Positions 17,367-26,523 are shown, counted from the first letter of the stretch. The stretch is DNA of 64,000 nucleotides from HGM13006 sp900757695 (GCA_959607825.1 CAUHNW010000001.1:186001-250000), one strand, 5' to 3'. Program-made: numbers and translations. Notes: a model not told the origin generated them from the sequence alone.

Positions 17367-17516
17367 TCATGGGGATAAAATGATATCTGCACCAATTTTC
17401 GCAGCAATACGGGATGCAATTTTTCGGGCTTCCCGCTGTGTGCAAGTTCCGTTATGAACCAAAAAACAAAGCAGATTGACAATCCCACAGTAGTCAATAT
17501 TTACATTTTGTCCCAT
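17367..17516 (-). CDS. Small conserved-looking protein in recombinase operon
   Basis: 49 residues, MGQNVNIDYCGIVNLLCFLV then HNGTCTQREARKIASRIAAKIGADIILSP. The start lies 16 nt inside the end of the helicase gene, with AAGGAG 14 nt upstream. The sequence suggests two helices, with a pattern (NGTCTQREARKIASRIA) like small helical domains found near recombinases in Clostridia elements. I cannot name the family. It is too short to be found by ordinary length cut-offs. The overlapping 70-codon frame at 17285-17497 looks less protein-like. Confidence 0.55.
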   Translation of the reverse strand: MGQNVNIDYCGIVNLLCFLVHNGTCTQREARKIASRIAAKIGADIILSP

Positions 17517-19462
17517 TCTGCCTGCTTCAACTCCTTGAAATACCGGTCTGGCTTGTGGTCCAGCATAAACTGCTCCACGTCCTCCAACAGGGAAGTCCGT
17601 GGCATGACGGGCAGCGCGTCCAGCACCGCATCGTGATACCGCTCCCCGTCCCCGGCACGGTCATCTAAAATTGCCACCACACAGGTGTCGGTCTCTGTAC
17701 GGATTGCCCGTCCAAAGCCCTGGCGCAGTTTGATTTGCATCTCGGGGACGATGACCGACTGAATAAAGTCATGAACAGACTCGTAGTGCGCGAGCTGCTT
17801 TTCCCGCAGCTCATTGGGAAACGCGAAAGGCAGTCTGGGGATCACCAACAGAGACACACCGTCTCCCGGAAAGTCCATGCCCTCCCAGGCCGCTCCTGTT
17901 GCCAGAAGAATTGCCCCAGGGTGCGCCCGAAACGCTTCCAGAGCATGTGCTTTGTTCCTGTCCAGTGTAAAGAGCTGATACAAAAGCTGCATCTCTGCCA
18001 GCCGTTCTTTGACAGCGGACATGGCGGAATAGGAGGTGAACAGCACCAGAGCATGCCCAGTGGAAGCGTCCACCAGCCGCGCGATCTCATCTGCCAGCGC
18101 ATCATAGTACAGTTCCTGATTGGCGCCAAACTGCCGGGGCGGATAGTCCGGAAAATAGAGCAGACAGTGGTGGGCATAATCAAAGGGCGACAGGGACACA
18201 GATTCCGTCACCCTGCCATTGTGCTGTATGCCGACTTCCTCCCGGAACCGTCTAAAGTTCTCCTTAACTGCAAGCGTCCCGGAGGTCAGGACCATGCCCT
18301 GGGGCTGCCGCCAGATGATCTTCTTCATCGGCCCTGCCAAGTCAAAAACCGTGGCACACAACAGGGTTCCTCCGCTGTCGCTCTCGGTTCCGTAGCACAC
18401 CAGATTGTCCTCCTGGTCGTAGCGAAGGAGTGTGGAGATCGTGGAGATCAGCTTGTCCAGGTTCCTGCGGAACAGGTGGCTCAGGTTTTTACAGAGCTGC
18501 TTCTGAATGGTCTTCAGCACCTGGTACGGGATCAGCAGCAGATGTGCATACTCCGAAAAGGGCCGCTCCTCAGGCTGCTGGGTCAGCAGTGCCAGCAGCG
18601 GCTCCGCTGCATCAGCAAGATACTCCGCAGCCAGCAGATACCGCTCCATTTTGAGGGCGTAGATTGTGGACTGAATATCTTCCGCGCTAAGGGTCACGCC
18701 GAACATCTCCCGGGCGACCTCCGGCAGCTTATGGCTCTCGTCCATGACCAGGGCACTGTATTCTGGAAAAATGGGCCGGCGGCGCTCTCCCCTGTGCATG
18801 GCGTCCGCCAGGAAGAGGTTATGATTGCAGATCTGAAACAAATACCGTTTGGAACCGCACTGTTTCATGTAATCCTTATACCGGCAGTATTCCCGCTTGC
18901 AGTCGCACACCTCCGGTACACAGACCTGTCTCCGGTCAAAGTTAGTGAGATGCTCAGCTTCATCCAGGTCCAGGTTTGCTCGCAGGGATTTCAATGCCTC
19001 CATAGCTTTGGGGTTCCGCTTAGACTGTTCGAGCTGCTGAAGCCGCTGTTCCAAGCGCTCGTCGCATACATAGTGGGATTTTCCCTTGCGGATCACCGCC
19101 AGGATTGGTTTCTTAATGATGCCGTCATCCAACAGGACGGCGGACAGGAACGGCAGATACTCATATTTCACCGCAGTTTGCAAGGCAATACTGGAGGTAG
19201 AAATAATCAAAGACTGCCGAGGCATTTTGTTTCTTGTTCGATAATGGTTGTACACAGTACCGGCTACCAAGTAGGAAAAAGTCTTTCCAATGCCAGTACC
19301 GGCATCACAGAGGGCGATTTTCCCCTCTATCATGGCATCCAGCATCAAATGGCTGAGCTTAACTTGCTCCGGGCGATGGGGCAGGCCATGCTCCGGCAGC
19401 AATTCTTCAAAAATATATGTGATTTCTTTGTGGGCTTCCGCCCTGATTTCCTTTGTTGTCAT
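17501..19462 (-). CDS. DinG/Rad3-like ATP-dependent DNA helicase
   Basis: 653 residues from an ATG with GAGGAA upstream. Walker A is ALCDAGTGIGKTFSYL (residues 52-67); the Walker B/DEAH-type box is ALVMDESHKLPE. Four cysteines (CVPEVCDCKREYC...CG, near residues 185-205) lie where XPD/DinG helicases bind a [4Fe-4S] cluster. Helicase motifs V and VI appear as GAAWEGMDFPGDG and QGFGRAIRTETD. These enzymes unwind DNA 5'-3' and resolve R-loops or forked structures. Genes of this kind travel with serine-recombinase elements, where they may assist element replication. First gene of the minus-strand operon that also carries the recombinases. Confidence 0.9.
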   Translation of the reverse strand: MTTKEIRAEAHKEITYIFEELLPEHGLPHRPEQVKLSHLMLDAMIEGKIALCDAGTGIGKTFSYLVAGTVYNHYRTRNKMPRQSLIISTSSIALQTAVKYEYLPFLSAVLLDDGIIKKPILAVIRKGKSHYVCDERLEQRLQQLEQSKRNPKAMEALKSLRANLDLDEAEHLTNFDRRQVCVPEVCDCKREYCRYKDYMKQCGSKRYLFQICNHNLFLADAMHRGERRRPIFPEYSALVMDESHKLPEVAREMFGVTLSAEDIQSTIYALKMERYLLAAEYLADAAEPLLALLTQQPEERPFSEYAHLLLIPYQVLKTIQKQLCKNLSHLFRRNLDKLISTISTLLRYDQEDNLVCYGTESDSGGTLLCATVFDLAGPMKKIIWRQPQGMVLTSGTLAVKENFRRFREEVGIQHNGRVTESVSLSPFDYAHHCLLYFPDYPPRQFGANQELYYDALADEIARLVDASTGHALVLFTSYSAMSAVKERLAEMQLLYQLFTLDRNKAHALEAFRAHPGAILLATGAAWEGMDFPGDGVSLLVIPRLPFAFPNELREKQLAHYESVHDFIQSVIVPEMQIKLRQGFGRAIRTETDTCVVAILDDRAGDGERYHDAVLDALPVMPRTSLLEDVEQFMLDHKPDRYFKELKQAEWDKM

Positions 19463-19519
19463 AGTAATTTCCTCATTTGTCATGGAACAGGGATGGTCCG
19501 TCAAATTACGCCAGACCAT

Positions 19520-19904
19520 CCCTGCTTGTTTCTATGGATCTCATTGCATTTGTCTCAGCCCCCAATGAGGACAGGGGCACAATACGGACAAGGCTGGTGA
19601 CCTTCACGGGCGTTCACAAGGGTCTCCACTGCTTTCAACCCAGGGTCAGCACCGCCCATCTTATGCGTGGGCCAGCAGGTGTCTCATTATTTTCCCGAAC
19701 AGCGTCATGGCACGCAGTTTACCAAACTGCGATGGCGGCCAGCATTCGCTTCGCCTGGGCTATTCTGTCCGGGGGTGATCCGTATTGCCGGTATGGAGTT
19801 TTCAAGATGCACATAGCTTGGATTTCAGCTACGGCATCATTATAAAATGCAAAGGATTCGATTCCCATGTACCGATGGACACATTTCCGTGACCATTGGA
19901 CACG
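19520..19904. other. Intergenic stretch inside the mobile element
   Basis: No supported gene. It holds an 8-bp perfect hairpin CGCAGTTT-ACC-AAACTGCG at 19714-19732. A minus-strand frame (around 19735-19800) reads QYGSPPDRIAQAKRMLAAIA, which looks protein-like but is broken by stops, so it may be a degenerate gene. Confidence 0.35.
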
Positions 19905-20195
19905 TCAGATGGAGCCACACAGGTCGGTAAGCTGCTGAATCACTTTTTCTAAGTTCTCCTTGAGCGATACTTGATCTGCTGCCCTTCCGAGAATCAAATA
20001 ATCCAGTGAGACATGATACAGTTCGGACAGGCGAATCAACAAATCAACGGAACAACCTTTTGAGCCGTTTTCAATACGGCTCATGAAACTACGGTCTATG
20101 TCCAGCAATTGCGCGGCTTTTTCCTGTGTAAAGCCGTGTGAGTTTCTCAGGCCGCGGATACGAGCGGCAACTTCCGATACATTGTAATAATTCAT
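19905..20195 (-). CDS. XRE-family helix-turn-helix regulator
   Basis: 96 residues from the ATG at 20195 (CGGAG 8 nt upstream); a longer frame upstream exists but has no better start signal. Residues 9-62 form a Cro/C1-type domain: RIRGLRNSHGFTQEKAAQLL and DIDRSFMSRIENGSKGCSVDLLIRLSELYHVSLDYLI. The short C-terminal tail is probably a dimerisation helix. Such regulators typically control the excision or maintenance genes of mobile elements. It lies upstream of, and in the same orientation as, the helicase-recombinase operon, which it may repress. Confidence 0.87.
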   Translation of the reverse strand: MNYYNVSEVAARIRGLRNSHGFTQEKAAQLLDIDRSFMSRIENGSKGCSVDLLIRLSELYHVSLDYLILGRAADQVSLKENLEKVIQQLTDLCGSI

Positions 20196-20313
20196 TGATT
20201 TTATCTCCGTTCTCATTTTTTGAAGGTTTTTCGAGAACGGAGTTATGGATATTTTGCTATGTAGGGCTGCCACCCTATACTTCCCATAATGTTGTTACTT
20301 CCCTGGATAAGAC

Positions 20314-20349
20314 AAAAAACGCTATGGCATTGCTGTCATAACGTTTTTT
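20314..20349. terminator. Bidirectional terminator near the element's right end
   Basis: AAAAAACGCTATG and CATAACGTTTTTT pair around a 10-nt loop, with A and T runs on either side. It lies upstream of the XRE gene and may insulate the element. Confidence 0.65.
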
Positions 20350-20545
20350 GAATAGTACACACAATATACGTTCTGCGCCCAAGGGATGGTAATATTTCTC
20401 ATATGCAAAAGTGGTCGAATCTGGACGAGCTGACGCTACATATAAAAATAAAGTCAAAACATGACCACCATGCAAGGAGATGGTCATGCTTTGACTGATA
20501 ATGCAAATATAGCTCAATTGACGGAACAGAATTATGCAGTATCCA

Positions 20546-20656
20546 TCATTTCCGAACCTTGATAGCGTAGCAGAGTACGCCTTCTCTGGAACACCGCTCT
20601 TTAGTCCCAGCTACGGATTTCACCTCGTTGGTCTTAAAAGTTGGTCTGTCTGCCAT
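20546..20656 (-). CDS. Possible small protein, 36 residues
   Basis: An open frame MADRPTFKTNEVKSVAGTKE followed by RCSREGVLCYAIKVRK. It is basic with two cysteines and no recognised domain. No clear ribosome binding site was seen. It may be a real small gene at the element edge or the tail of a lost gene. The surrounding 20,280-20,750 region otherwise contains only the terminator and a CATGACCA/TGGTCATG inverted repeat. Confidence 0.25.
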   Translation of the reverse strand: MADRPTFKTNEVKSVAGTKERCSREGVLCYAIKVRK

Positions 20657-20750
20657 AATGATGGCCCCGGGCCGAACGGTACCGCCGATCCCGTGAGTGG
20701 CTAGGACATCGACATATTATTTTCATATATTGCCATATTGATACCTGAAC

Positions 20751-21761
20751 TCAGCTGTTTACCACACGGTCATATCCAGACACATCTTCCGGCACCTCAT
20801 CGTAAATATCGCTGAGGTCCATATCCTCTGTCACAGCTTCTGCGGGCACACGGTTGTCCTGGATGCCCATGGTAACGTCAACACTGATCTGCTCTCCCTC
20901 AGCAATCGAAACCGGCGGAAGCACAACGCTATCCGTCTCCTCTTGGTCAGACGCAGTTTCCTCAGATGTGCCGGTTTTCAAGAACGAAACCGATATTTCA
21001 GCAGACTGATCCCCAAAGGTATACTCCAGCAGATAGGAGGTCTTGCCTTCCGCCTCGGCTACTGTCTGTCCATCTACCATCAGTTCGTGAATGACGCTGC
21101 CGCGGTCAGCTTCGACGGAAAAATACGTGGACAACTGTTCCGTTTTCAAGGTTTCGGGCAGATAGAAGTTTCCAGATGGATAGATGGTTCCATCTGCCTC
21201 CGCCGATACAGTGAAGTTTTCGGTGTCATAAGGAACAAACGTATACGCCGCTGTGCTGTTGTCGCCAGCCCATTTCTCGGCAGCGGAACCTCCAGCACCG
21301 TAAATCACCGTAGCGTTGTTAATCTCTCTACCCAGTACATCAAAGGCGTTTTCGTCGATCTCCGTCAGCGTAGCCGGAAGGCTTACACCCTTTACATAGT
21401 TAAAATCGTAGAATGCCTTTGCGCTAATGCTCGTAATACCGGAAGCAACAAGAATATACTGGCTGTCTTTATGTCCGACTACCACATTGTCAAATCCGTT
21501 GCTTCTGACAGAATCCACCTGCTGGCCCTGCACCTGTCCAGAGATCATCAGTACCGCTGCGTTTTGAATCGCTTGCTGGCTGTCAATGATGGTCTCCAGT
21601 GCCGTATCTTCTCCACGCAGATAATTCCACTGCACCCCCTTTCCATCTATGTAGGTCAACATTTCGCTGTCCTGGGCCTGCACCGGACTCAGCAGCATCG
21701 CGCAGAACATAGATACCAGCAGAAGCCAGGAAAGATATCGGTTTCTGTGTCTTATCTTCAT
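20751..21761 (-). CDS. Secreted BspA-like leucine-rich-repeat protein
   Basis: 336 residues. A signal peptide (basic start KIRHRNRYLSW, hydrophobic LLLVSMFCAMLLS, cleavage after VQA) directs secretion. Residues 105-150 contain BspA/LRR_5-type repeats: SGITSISAKAFYDFNYVKGV then SLPATLTEIDENAFDVLG. A beta-rich domain and an acidic C-terminal tail (EDMDLSDIYDEVPEDVSGYD) follow. There is no sortase motif or membrane anchor. It is the last gene of the MaoC1-SBP2 operon (21 nt after SBP2), so it probably works outside the cell beside that lipoprotein. The LRR segment resembles one in the secreted beta-helix protein at 40.5-43.5 kb. It ends at the edge of the mobile element, so the C-terminus may have been altered by insertion. 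Confidence 0.78.
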   Translation of the reverse strand: MKIRHRNRYLSWLLLVSMFCAMLLSPVQAQDSEMLTYIDGKGVQWNYLRGEDTALETIIDSQQAIQNAAVLMISGQVQGQQVDSVRSNGFDNVVVGHKDSQYILVASGITSISAKAFYDFNYVKGVSLPATLTEIDENAFDVLGREINNATVIYGAGGSAAEKWAGDNSTAAYTFVPYDTENFTVSAEADGTIYPSGNFYLPETLKTEQLSTYFSVEADRGSVIHELMVDGQTVAEAEGKTSYLLEYTFGDQSAEISVSFLKTGTSEETASDQEETDSVVLPPVSIAEGEQISVDVTMGIQDNRVPAEAVTEDMDLSDIYDEVPEDVSGYDRVVNS

Positions 21762-21782
21762 AAAAGTCTCACTTTCTCCGTG

Positions 21783-23492
21783 CTATCTCGACATAAACCT
21801 GTCATAGGCGTTTTGGTAGGCTTCTGTACAAGCATCAATTCCAAGGGATTGGAACACCGCCACGTAATCGTCCCATTCCTCCAGTGGCCGGTCGCCGACG
21901 ATGAACTTCAAGAGATTCTCGTCTGCGTAGGTCTCAATATCCGTGATGTGGAGACCGTAGGCGTCCGCCTCGGCGCTGTTGAAGGCCACCGCAGTGGGGA
22001 TCACATAGGCGCCGTCCTGGTTGGAGCGCCATAGCTCCCGGGCCGCCAGCTCGTAGTCCTCGTAGGCGGAATTCAGGTTGCTGGTGTCCTTGTAGTAGGG
22101 GATGTTCAGTTGGGCCGTGTAGTACATGATCGTTGCCCGCACGTCCAGCCCATCGGGATTATCTGTCATCAGCTCTGTCATGACGGGCTCGCCGTCTATG
22201 AGATCATAGGACAGGCCCTCTACGCCATAATTGGCCAGATAGAAGCCCGGCTCGCTATACCAGAAGTCCATCCACTTGACCGCCAGCTCCGGATCCTCAC
22301 AGCAGGAGGTCACCGAGAAGAAGGTGGCACAGTCGATGATTACAGGCTGATAGCTGGTGTGTACGATGCCACCGTGCTCCTTGACCGGGTAAAGCGTTCC
22401 GGTGAGCGCGTAATTGGGGTTGGAAGCCTTTTCCTCGTAATCTGAGAATTGATAGCCGCTGGTCCAGCAGCCCGCTGTGTCCGAGAGAATATCCGCCTCA
22501 TCGGGCTGGCCAACGGGATTTGCCGTGAAGGACTGGCCGATATATCCGTTTTCGTACCAATCATGGATCATGGTCACATAGTCCCGCATCTCCTTGGCCG
22601 TATATCCGGTCTGTACCGCGCCGTCCACCACATAGAAGCCCACCATGGTGTCAAAGCCCGCCAGCAGGACGGAGTCAATACCGGTGGAGTTCATCAGGAA
22701 GGGCTCCGTGGCGCCCAGCTCACTCTGGAAGACTGCCAGCATAGCCTCGTATTCCGCGTAGGTCTCCGGCGGCTCCAGGCCCAGAGCGTCCAGCCAGTCC
22801 TGCCGGACGATGGGGCCGTTTCCGGGCAGCGCCGCCTCCTTCTGGATGCTGGCAAAGCCATAGATCCGGCTGTCGTCGCTGTATGCGGACTTCTTCGTGA
22901 TTTCATCCTGGCTGATCAGCGCCATATAGTTTAGGGCACAGGTCTCCACATAATCCGTGATGTCGATGATCACCTCATCGTTGACCGCCTGGGCATAACC
23001 GCCCACATAGTCGCCGGTGCTGATGAGATCGGGATACTCCCCGGTGGCGATCATCAGGTTGAACTTTTCTGAGTAGCTATCCATGGACACGATGTTCATG
23101 TCCGCATGTACGCCAGTCAACTCCTCGGCCTTGGCAATGGCAGGATTCTGCCCGAACACCACATCAAAATCGAAGTTTGGGAAGCCGCTGTACCAGAAGG
23201 ACAGGCTCTTTGGGGTTTCCGTCAGGGGCAACTGGAGCTCTGCGGGATAGGGCAGGGCTTCCTCTGGGAGTTCTTCCTCCACAACGGAAGCCTCCGCTGG
23301 CTCTCCAGCGGGCTCCGGCTGTTCCCCGGCAGATGGTTCAGGGACATCATCTGCCGGGGCCGCGGCCACGTCCTCCCCTGCGGGAGCGGGCACTGCGGGA
23401 TCGGATGAAATGGAGGAGCTGGTACCGCCGCAGCCTGTGAGAATGGTTGTCAAAAGTGCAAGGAACAGTGCGAAGGATGCGAATTTCTTCAT
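21783..23492 (-). CDS. Substrate-binding lipoprotein SBP2
   Basis: 569 residues from the ATG at 23492 (TGGAGG upstream). The lipoprotein signal ends LTGC, giving Cys21 as the lipid anchor, and is followed by an Ala/Pro/Glu-rich tether. The core has FNLMIASGEYPDLIS near residue 140 and GPIVRQDWLDALGLEPPET, as in the other six. Two lobes joined by a hinge are expected. It lies between MaoC1 (24 nt upstream) and the secreted LRR protein, with no transporter genes. Lobe sequences differ widely from SBP1, so the seven may bind different ligands of one class. Confidence 0.88.
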   Translation of the reverse strand: MKKFASFALFLALLTTILTGCGGTSSSISSDPAVPAPAGEDVAAAPADDVPEPSAGEQPEPAGEPAEASVVEEELPEEALPYPAELQLPLTETPKSLSFWYSGFPNFDFDVVFGQNPAIAKAEELTGVHADMNIVSMDSYSEKFNLMIATGEYPDLISTGDYVGGYAQAVNDEVIIDITDYVETCALNYMALISQDEITKKSAYSDDSRIYGFASIQKEAALPGNGPIVRQDWLDALGLEPPETYAEYEAMLAVFQSELGATEPFLMNSTGIDSVLLAGFDTMVGFYVVDGAVQTGYTAKEMRDYVTMIHDWYENGYIGQSFTANPVGQPDEADILSDTAGCWTSGYQFSDYEEKASNPNYALTGTLYPVKEHGGIVHTSYQPVIIDCATFFSVTSCCEDPELAVKWMDFWYSEPGFYLANYGVEGLSYDLIDGEPVMTELMTDNPDGLDVRATIMYYTAQLNIPYYKDTSNLNSAYEDYELAARELWRSNQDGAYVIPTAVAFNSAEADAYGLHITDIETYADENLLKFIVGDRPLEEWDDYVAVFQSLGIDACTEAYQNAYDRFMSR

Positions 23493-23515
23493 AATAGCCT
23501 CCATTTCTCAGAGAA

Positions 23516-24937
23516 TCAGGTTCTGCTGGGCAGGCGGATGGTGGCGACACCTTCCTCGTAGACCTTCCCAAATAGCCGGGAGATCCACCACTGAAGCTCT
23601 ACATAGTGCTCGCCGTCCTGCTCAAATTTCTTTGTTACATAGCCACGGGTAATCAGGAAGTCCCGGGCCAGGCCATGCTGCTGGTTGTCATACCAGTTCT
23701 CCAGGTTGGGATCTACGGAGATGGGTACATCGGCCACAAAGGAGGGGGGATTGTCCGGATAGTCCGGGGTGTCATAGCCGGGCGTTTTCCGCATAATGCG
23801 CCATTTTATGTTGCTGACCCAGCCATGGTCGCTCATCCAGTTGGAGATCATCCGGTAGGCCATGTCCCGGGCGTGGAAGTTCATAATGATGCTGCGCTTT
23901 TCGTTGTGGTCCGGCAGATCCTCGGGAAGATACCAGTTGCCGTCCACCGGATCCCGCACCATTTTGGCGAAGGTCTCCGGGTCATCCATTTGGAGCCGGA
24001 TGATCCGGGTGTCGCCGGAGCCTTTTTTCATGCCCGGCATGGGCGCGGGCATATCCGGCATTTCGCCGTCGGGACCGCCGGGGCCCTCAGGGCCAGGGCC
24101 TTCGGGGCCGCCTTCGCCCTCGGGGGGCATCGGGGGAGGTCCGCCCAACTCGACCATCTTAAAAGGACCGTCCACTGTGGGCTGAGGCATATCGCCCACA
24201 TTCACGTCCTCCCAGTAGAGCGGTTCGCTGCCCCGGCGCTTCTCTTTGGCCCAGTAGTCCTTGATAACAGCCCACTGCTTGTCAGTGGTGTAGGTGACCG
24301 GTGCCATGCTCCACCAGTCCGGGCAGTCCTGGCCTACCATCTTCGGAGTGGTGCTGCCTTCAGCGAGAAGCCGCAGGCTTTCCTTGACCCGGCTCCGGCC
24401 CCGGCAGACCAGCTGACCCTTCTGGTTGTAGACCCGGCCCTTGCCGGTGATGTCAAAGGTGCGGAACTCGCTGCCCTCCTTGGGGGTGATGTCCGTGAAG
24501 GTCTGCTCATCGGTCACATAGTACAAGCTGTCGCCCTCGTAGACGGGCAGCAGAATGTCGAAGTCATGGGTCAAGCCGGAGATGGTCAGGGTGTCCCGCA
24601 GCTGATAGGGCATGGCATCAAAGAAGGCGCCGTCGTGGGCCACCATCAACGGGAAGGCAATCACGTCGCCATAGGGGCTGTTCTTGGCATATTCCTTGTC
24701 AAAATAAAGGGGATTGGTGGGATCCGGCATCAGGTAGTTGCTCTGGAGTTTCCGCTGGTCAATCATGTCCACGCGGCCCACACCGGGGGTGCCTTTGGGA
24801 ATGCGGCCATGGATCAGGTCGTCGATGTTGATGTCGCCCCGGCTGTTGAGGGCGTCCTTTTCCGCCTGATAGGCATCCAACACAGCTTGCTCCTCCGGTG
24901 TATAAACGCCAGGATAAACGGTTTTGTATTTGCTCAT
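23516..24937 (-). CDS. MaoC/FAS1-like double-hotdog hydratase-family protein MaoC1
   Basis: 473 residues, start at the ATG with AAAGGA upstream. The N-terminal hotdog has PDPTNPLYFDKEYAKNSPYG (residues 71-90), as in the N domain of FAS1-like dehydratases. YWEDVNVGDMPQP opens the second half, where SNWMSDHGWVSNIKW and the final VATIRLPSR are the C-domain signatures of this subfamily. MaoC-type enzymes add or remove water at enoyl-CoA double bonds; the usual catalytic D-x4-H is not evident, so activity is uncertain. A Pro/Gly/Glu-rich insert (about residues 258-305) separates the two domains. First gene of the operon with SBP2 and the LRR protein, divergent from AraC3. Confidence 0.77.
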   Translation of the reverse strand: MSKYKTVYPGVYTPEEQAVLDAYQAEKDALNSRGDINIDDLIHGRIPKGTPGVGRVDMIDQRKLQSNYLMPDPTNPLYFDKEYAKNSPYGDVIAFPLMVAHDGAFFDAMPYQLRDTLTISGLTHDFDILLPVYEGDSLYYVTDEQTFTDITPKEGSEFRTFDITGKGRVYNQKGQLVCRGRSRVKESLRLLAEGSTTPKMVGQDCPDWWSMAPVTYTTDKQWAVIKDYWAKEKRRGSEPLYWEDVNVGDMPQPTVDGPFKMVELGGPPPMPPEGEGGPEGPGPEGPGGPDGEMPDMPAPMPGMKKGSGDTRIIRLQMDDPETFAKMVRDPVDGNWYLPEDLPDHNEKRSIIMNFHARDMAYRMISNWMSDHGWVSNIKWRIMRKTPGYDTPDYPDNPPSFVADVPISVDPNLENWYDNQQHGLARDFLITRGYVTKKFEQDGEHYVELQWWISRLFGKVYEEGVATIRLPSRT

Positions 24938-24971
24938 ATAGGACCATTCCTTTCTAGTTCTTGGCAATTAT

Positions 24972-25035
24972 ATTGTAGGGTGCGCGTTTCTCTCCAGCAA
25001 GGTCTGAAAATTGAACTGCGTGCTGATAATTGAAC
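24972..25035 (-). promoter_or_regulatory. Promoter of the MaoC1-SBP2-LRR operon with TTGAMC direct repeats
   Basis: A -10 element TACAAT (minus strand, 24972-24977) lies 33 nt from TTGAACTGCGTGC (25011-25023, plus-strand spelling), and a second TTGAAC follows at 25030-25035, 19 nt after the first. The same repeat and the same 33-nt distance occur at 28454-28517 and 43550-43613. A GTTCAA at 25099-25104 with TATAAT at 25121-25126 probably belongs to the AraC3 promoter. Confidence 0.6.
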
Positions 25036-25149
25036 CTAGAATCACGAATGCTGTCGGTCTTTGCTCTTTTGCACAAAAATGTCTGCTCTTTTTTGGAAGT
25101 TCAATTCCCATATCCTCGTTTATAATATAAATATCTGCTAAAATGGGGC

Positions 25150-26436
25150 GTGATAAACTTGCCGCAAACGGAAACAACTCTGCAAAATCAAATCATCAAG
25201 CTGGAGCAGGAGAACCAGGCACTCAGGCATGAATTATTAAAATGCAATCTCGAAAAGGCTGTATCCGACGAGGCCATGAGCCGCAATGTCGCAAAAGATA
25301 CCGCAGCATTTTTCGGTACTCCCTGCTCTGATTGGTATGTGTTGCTGCTTTTCCACGGAAAACGTCCTGACACACCACCAGAAGTCGGATATTCAGCTCA
25401 TGAGAAAGACCCGGTGGACGTAGTATCCTGTGCCTTCTCGCCCGCATTGAAAACGTTGGGAATTCCCTTTTTCTTTCCAATTAAAGGCTGCATTGGCTGT
25501 CTGTTAAACCTCAACGTACCGGAGCATTTTGACCAGAGTACGAAATCTTGCATCGCCTTATGCGCCCAAATAAAAAGCCACTTACAAAGTATCCTTTCTG
25601 ATCACGCCAACACATTAGTTGCATCTATATCCATCAGTCGCATCTCTCAAATGGATGAAGGTCCCCGTCTTCTCTATCGCTGCGCAAACAATGTGTCAGA
25701 GCGCCGAACACCGGAGACAGATGCCATCTGTTCCGAATACGATCTTCCCAAAGCCGCTCCCAGTGCAGTCCAGCAGACTATTTCGCTGGAATCCGAATTT
25801 TGGCGTCAAATTCAGCAGCATGCTTTTTTTGACGCAGCTACCACACTGGAGCAGCTCATCCACGCCACGGACGTGACGCAGAGTTCCTTGGAGCACACAC
25901 TCACTTCTGTTTTTTCCCGAATGGAGCAAGTCCTGCACTCCATTGCGGCGGAAACTGGTGCCGACATCTCCCACGCCCCGGAACTTGCAAATATGCTGCC
26001 TGCCCTGACCCAGTCACGAACCTATCAAGAGCTGCGTGATCATGCCTATGACATTTTGGCCACGTTGGAAGACCGATTCTACACGCCTCCCAATTCGCGA
26101 AATCAAAAAATGCCCAGTATAGAACAGTACATTCAGCAGCATTACGCGGAACAGAGCTTGGGCGCAAAAGCAATTTCTGAACATTTCAAAATCAGTTCCT
26201 CCTATTTGTCGCGAATTTTCAAAGCGGACATGGGCATCGGTGTTGTCGAATATATCCATCGGATTCGCATTGATGCCGCAAAAAAGCTTCTGTGCTCTGC
26301 CACATCAAACCTGGACGAAATTGCAATTCAGGTTGGATTTTCAAACCGATGGGTACTGATTCGGACATTTAAAAAATTGGAAGGTACCACCCCGGGTATA
26401 TACCGAACGAATCATGCCAATACCGCTTCTTTCTGA
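25150..26436 (+). CDS. AraC-family transcriptional regulator AraC3
   Basis: 428 residues from a GTG; the ribosome binding site is weak (GGGG), and the start is chosen because the N-terminal coiled coil (LQNQIIKLEQENQALRHELL) matches that of AraC5. The C-terminal 105 residues hold EQYIQQHYAEQSLGAKAISE with HFKISSSYLSRIFKADMGIG, then SNLDEIAIQVGFSNRWVLIRTFKKLEGTTPGIYR: two helix-turn-helix motifs. The 300-residue sensor region is soluble and unassigned. Divergent from MaoC1, it is the best candidate to bind the TTGAMC repeats found at three promoters in the window. Confidence 0.9.
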   Translation: MINLPQTETTLQNQIIKLEQENQALRHELLKCNLEKAVSDEAMSRNVAKDTAAFFGTPCSDWYVLLLFHGKRPDTPPEVGYSAHEKDPVDVVSCAFSPALKTLGIPFFFPIKGCIGCLLNLNVPEHFDQSTKSCIALCAQIKSHLQSILSDHANTLVASISISRISQMDEGPRLLYRCANNVSERRTPETDAICSEYDLPKAAPSAVQQTISLESEFWRQIQQHAFFDAATTLEQLIHATDVTQSSLEHTLTSVFSRMEQVLHSIAAETGADISHAPELANMLPALTQSRTYQELRDHAYDILATLEDRFYTPPNSRNQKMPSIEQYIQQHYAEQSLGAKAISEHFKISSSYLSRIFKADMGIGVVEYIHRIRIDAAKKLLCSATSNLDEIAIQVGFSNRWVLIRTFKKLEGTTPGIYRTNHANTASF

Positions 26437-26457
26437 ATGTCGCCCCCATTGTCAGAA

Positions 26458-26486
26458 CAGGGCCGCTCCAAGTCGGAACGGCCCTG
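26458..26486. terminator. Bidirectional terminator
   Basis: CAGGGCCG and CGGCCCTG form a perfect 8-bp stem, extended by an inner CC/GG pair, between convergent AraC3 and flavodoxin C. Confidence 0.7.
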
Positions 26487-26523
26487 CTGCTATATTTGAT
26501 TCAATTAGTCGATTACAATTCTT

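Larger units (their letters stand above)
13254..20748. mobile_element. Serine-recombinase integrative element
   Basis: A block with two large serine recombinases, a catalytic-domain-less recombinase relative, a small conserved-looking protein, a DinG-like helicase and an XRE regulator, all on the minus strand, interrupts the flavodoxin/SBP islands. The octamer ATACCTGA occurs at both edges (13254-13261 and 20741-20748) and may be the crossover repeat; chance identity cannot be excluded. No relaxase or conjugation gene is present, so it would be mobilisable or decayed rather than self-transmissible. Boundaries are tentative. Confidence 0.5.

Noticed and set aside
17285..17497. 70-codon minus-strand frame overlapping the recombinase start
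   Set aside because: The 49-codon frame at 17367-17516 is more protein-like and has a better start context; this one looks like its shadow plus leader sequence, although its ATGA overlap with the recombinase start is noted.
17735..19600. A 621-codon plus-strand frame
   Set aside because: Antisense of the DinG-like helicase; no motifs.
20275..20517. 80-codon minus-strand frame
   Set aside because: It runs through a terminator hairpin, has no ribosome binding site and no recognisable pattern.
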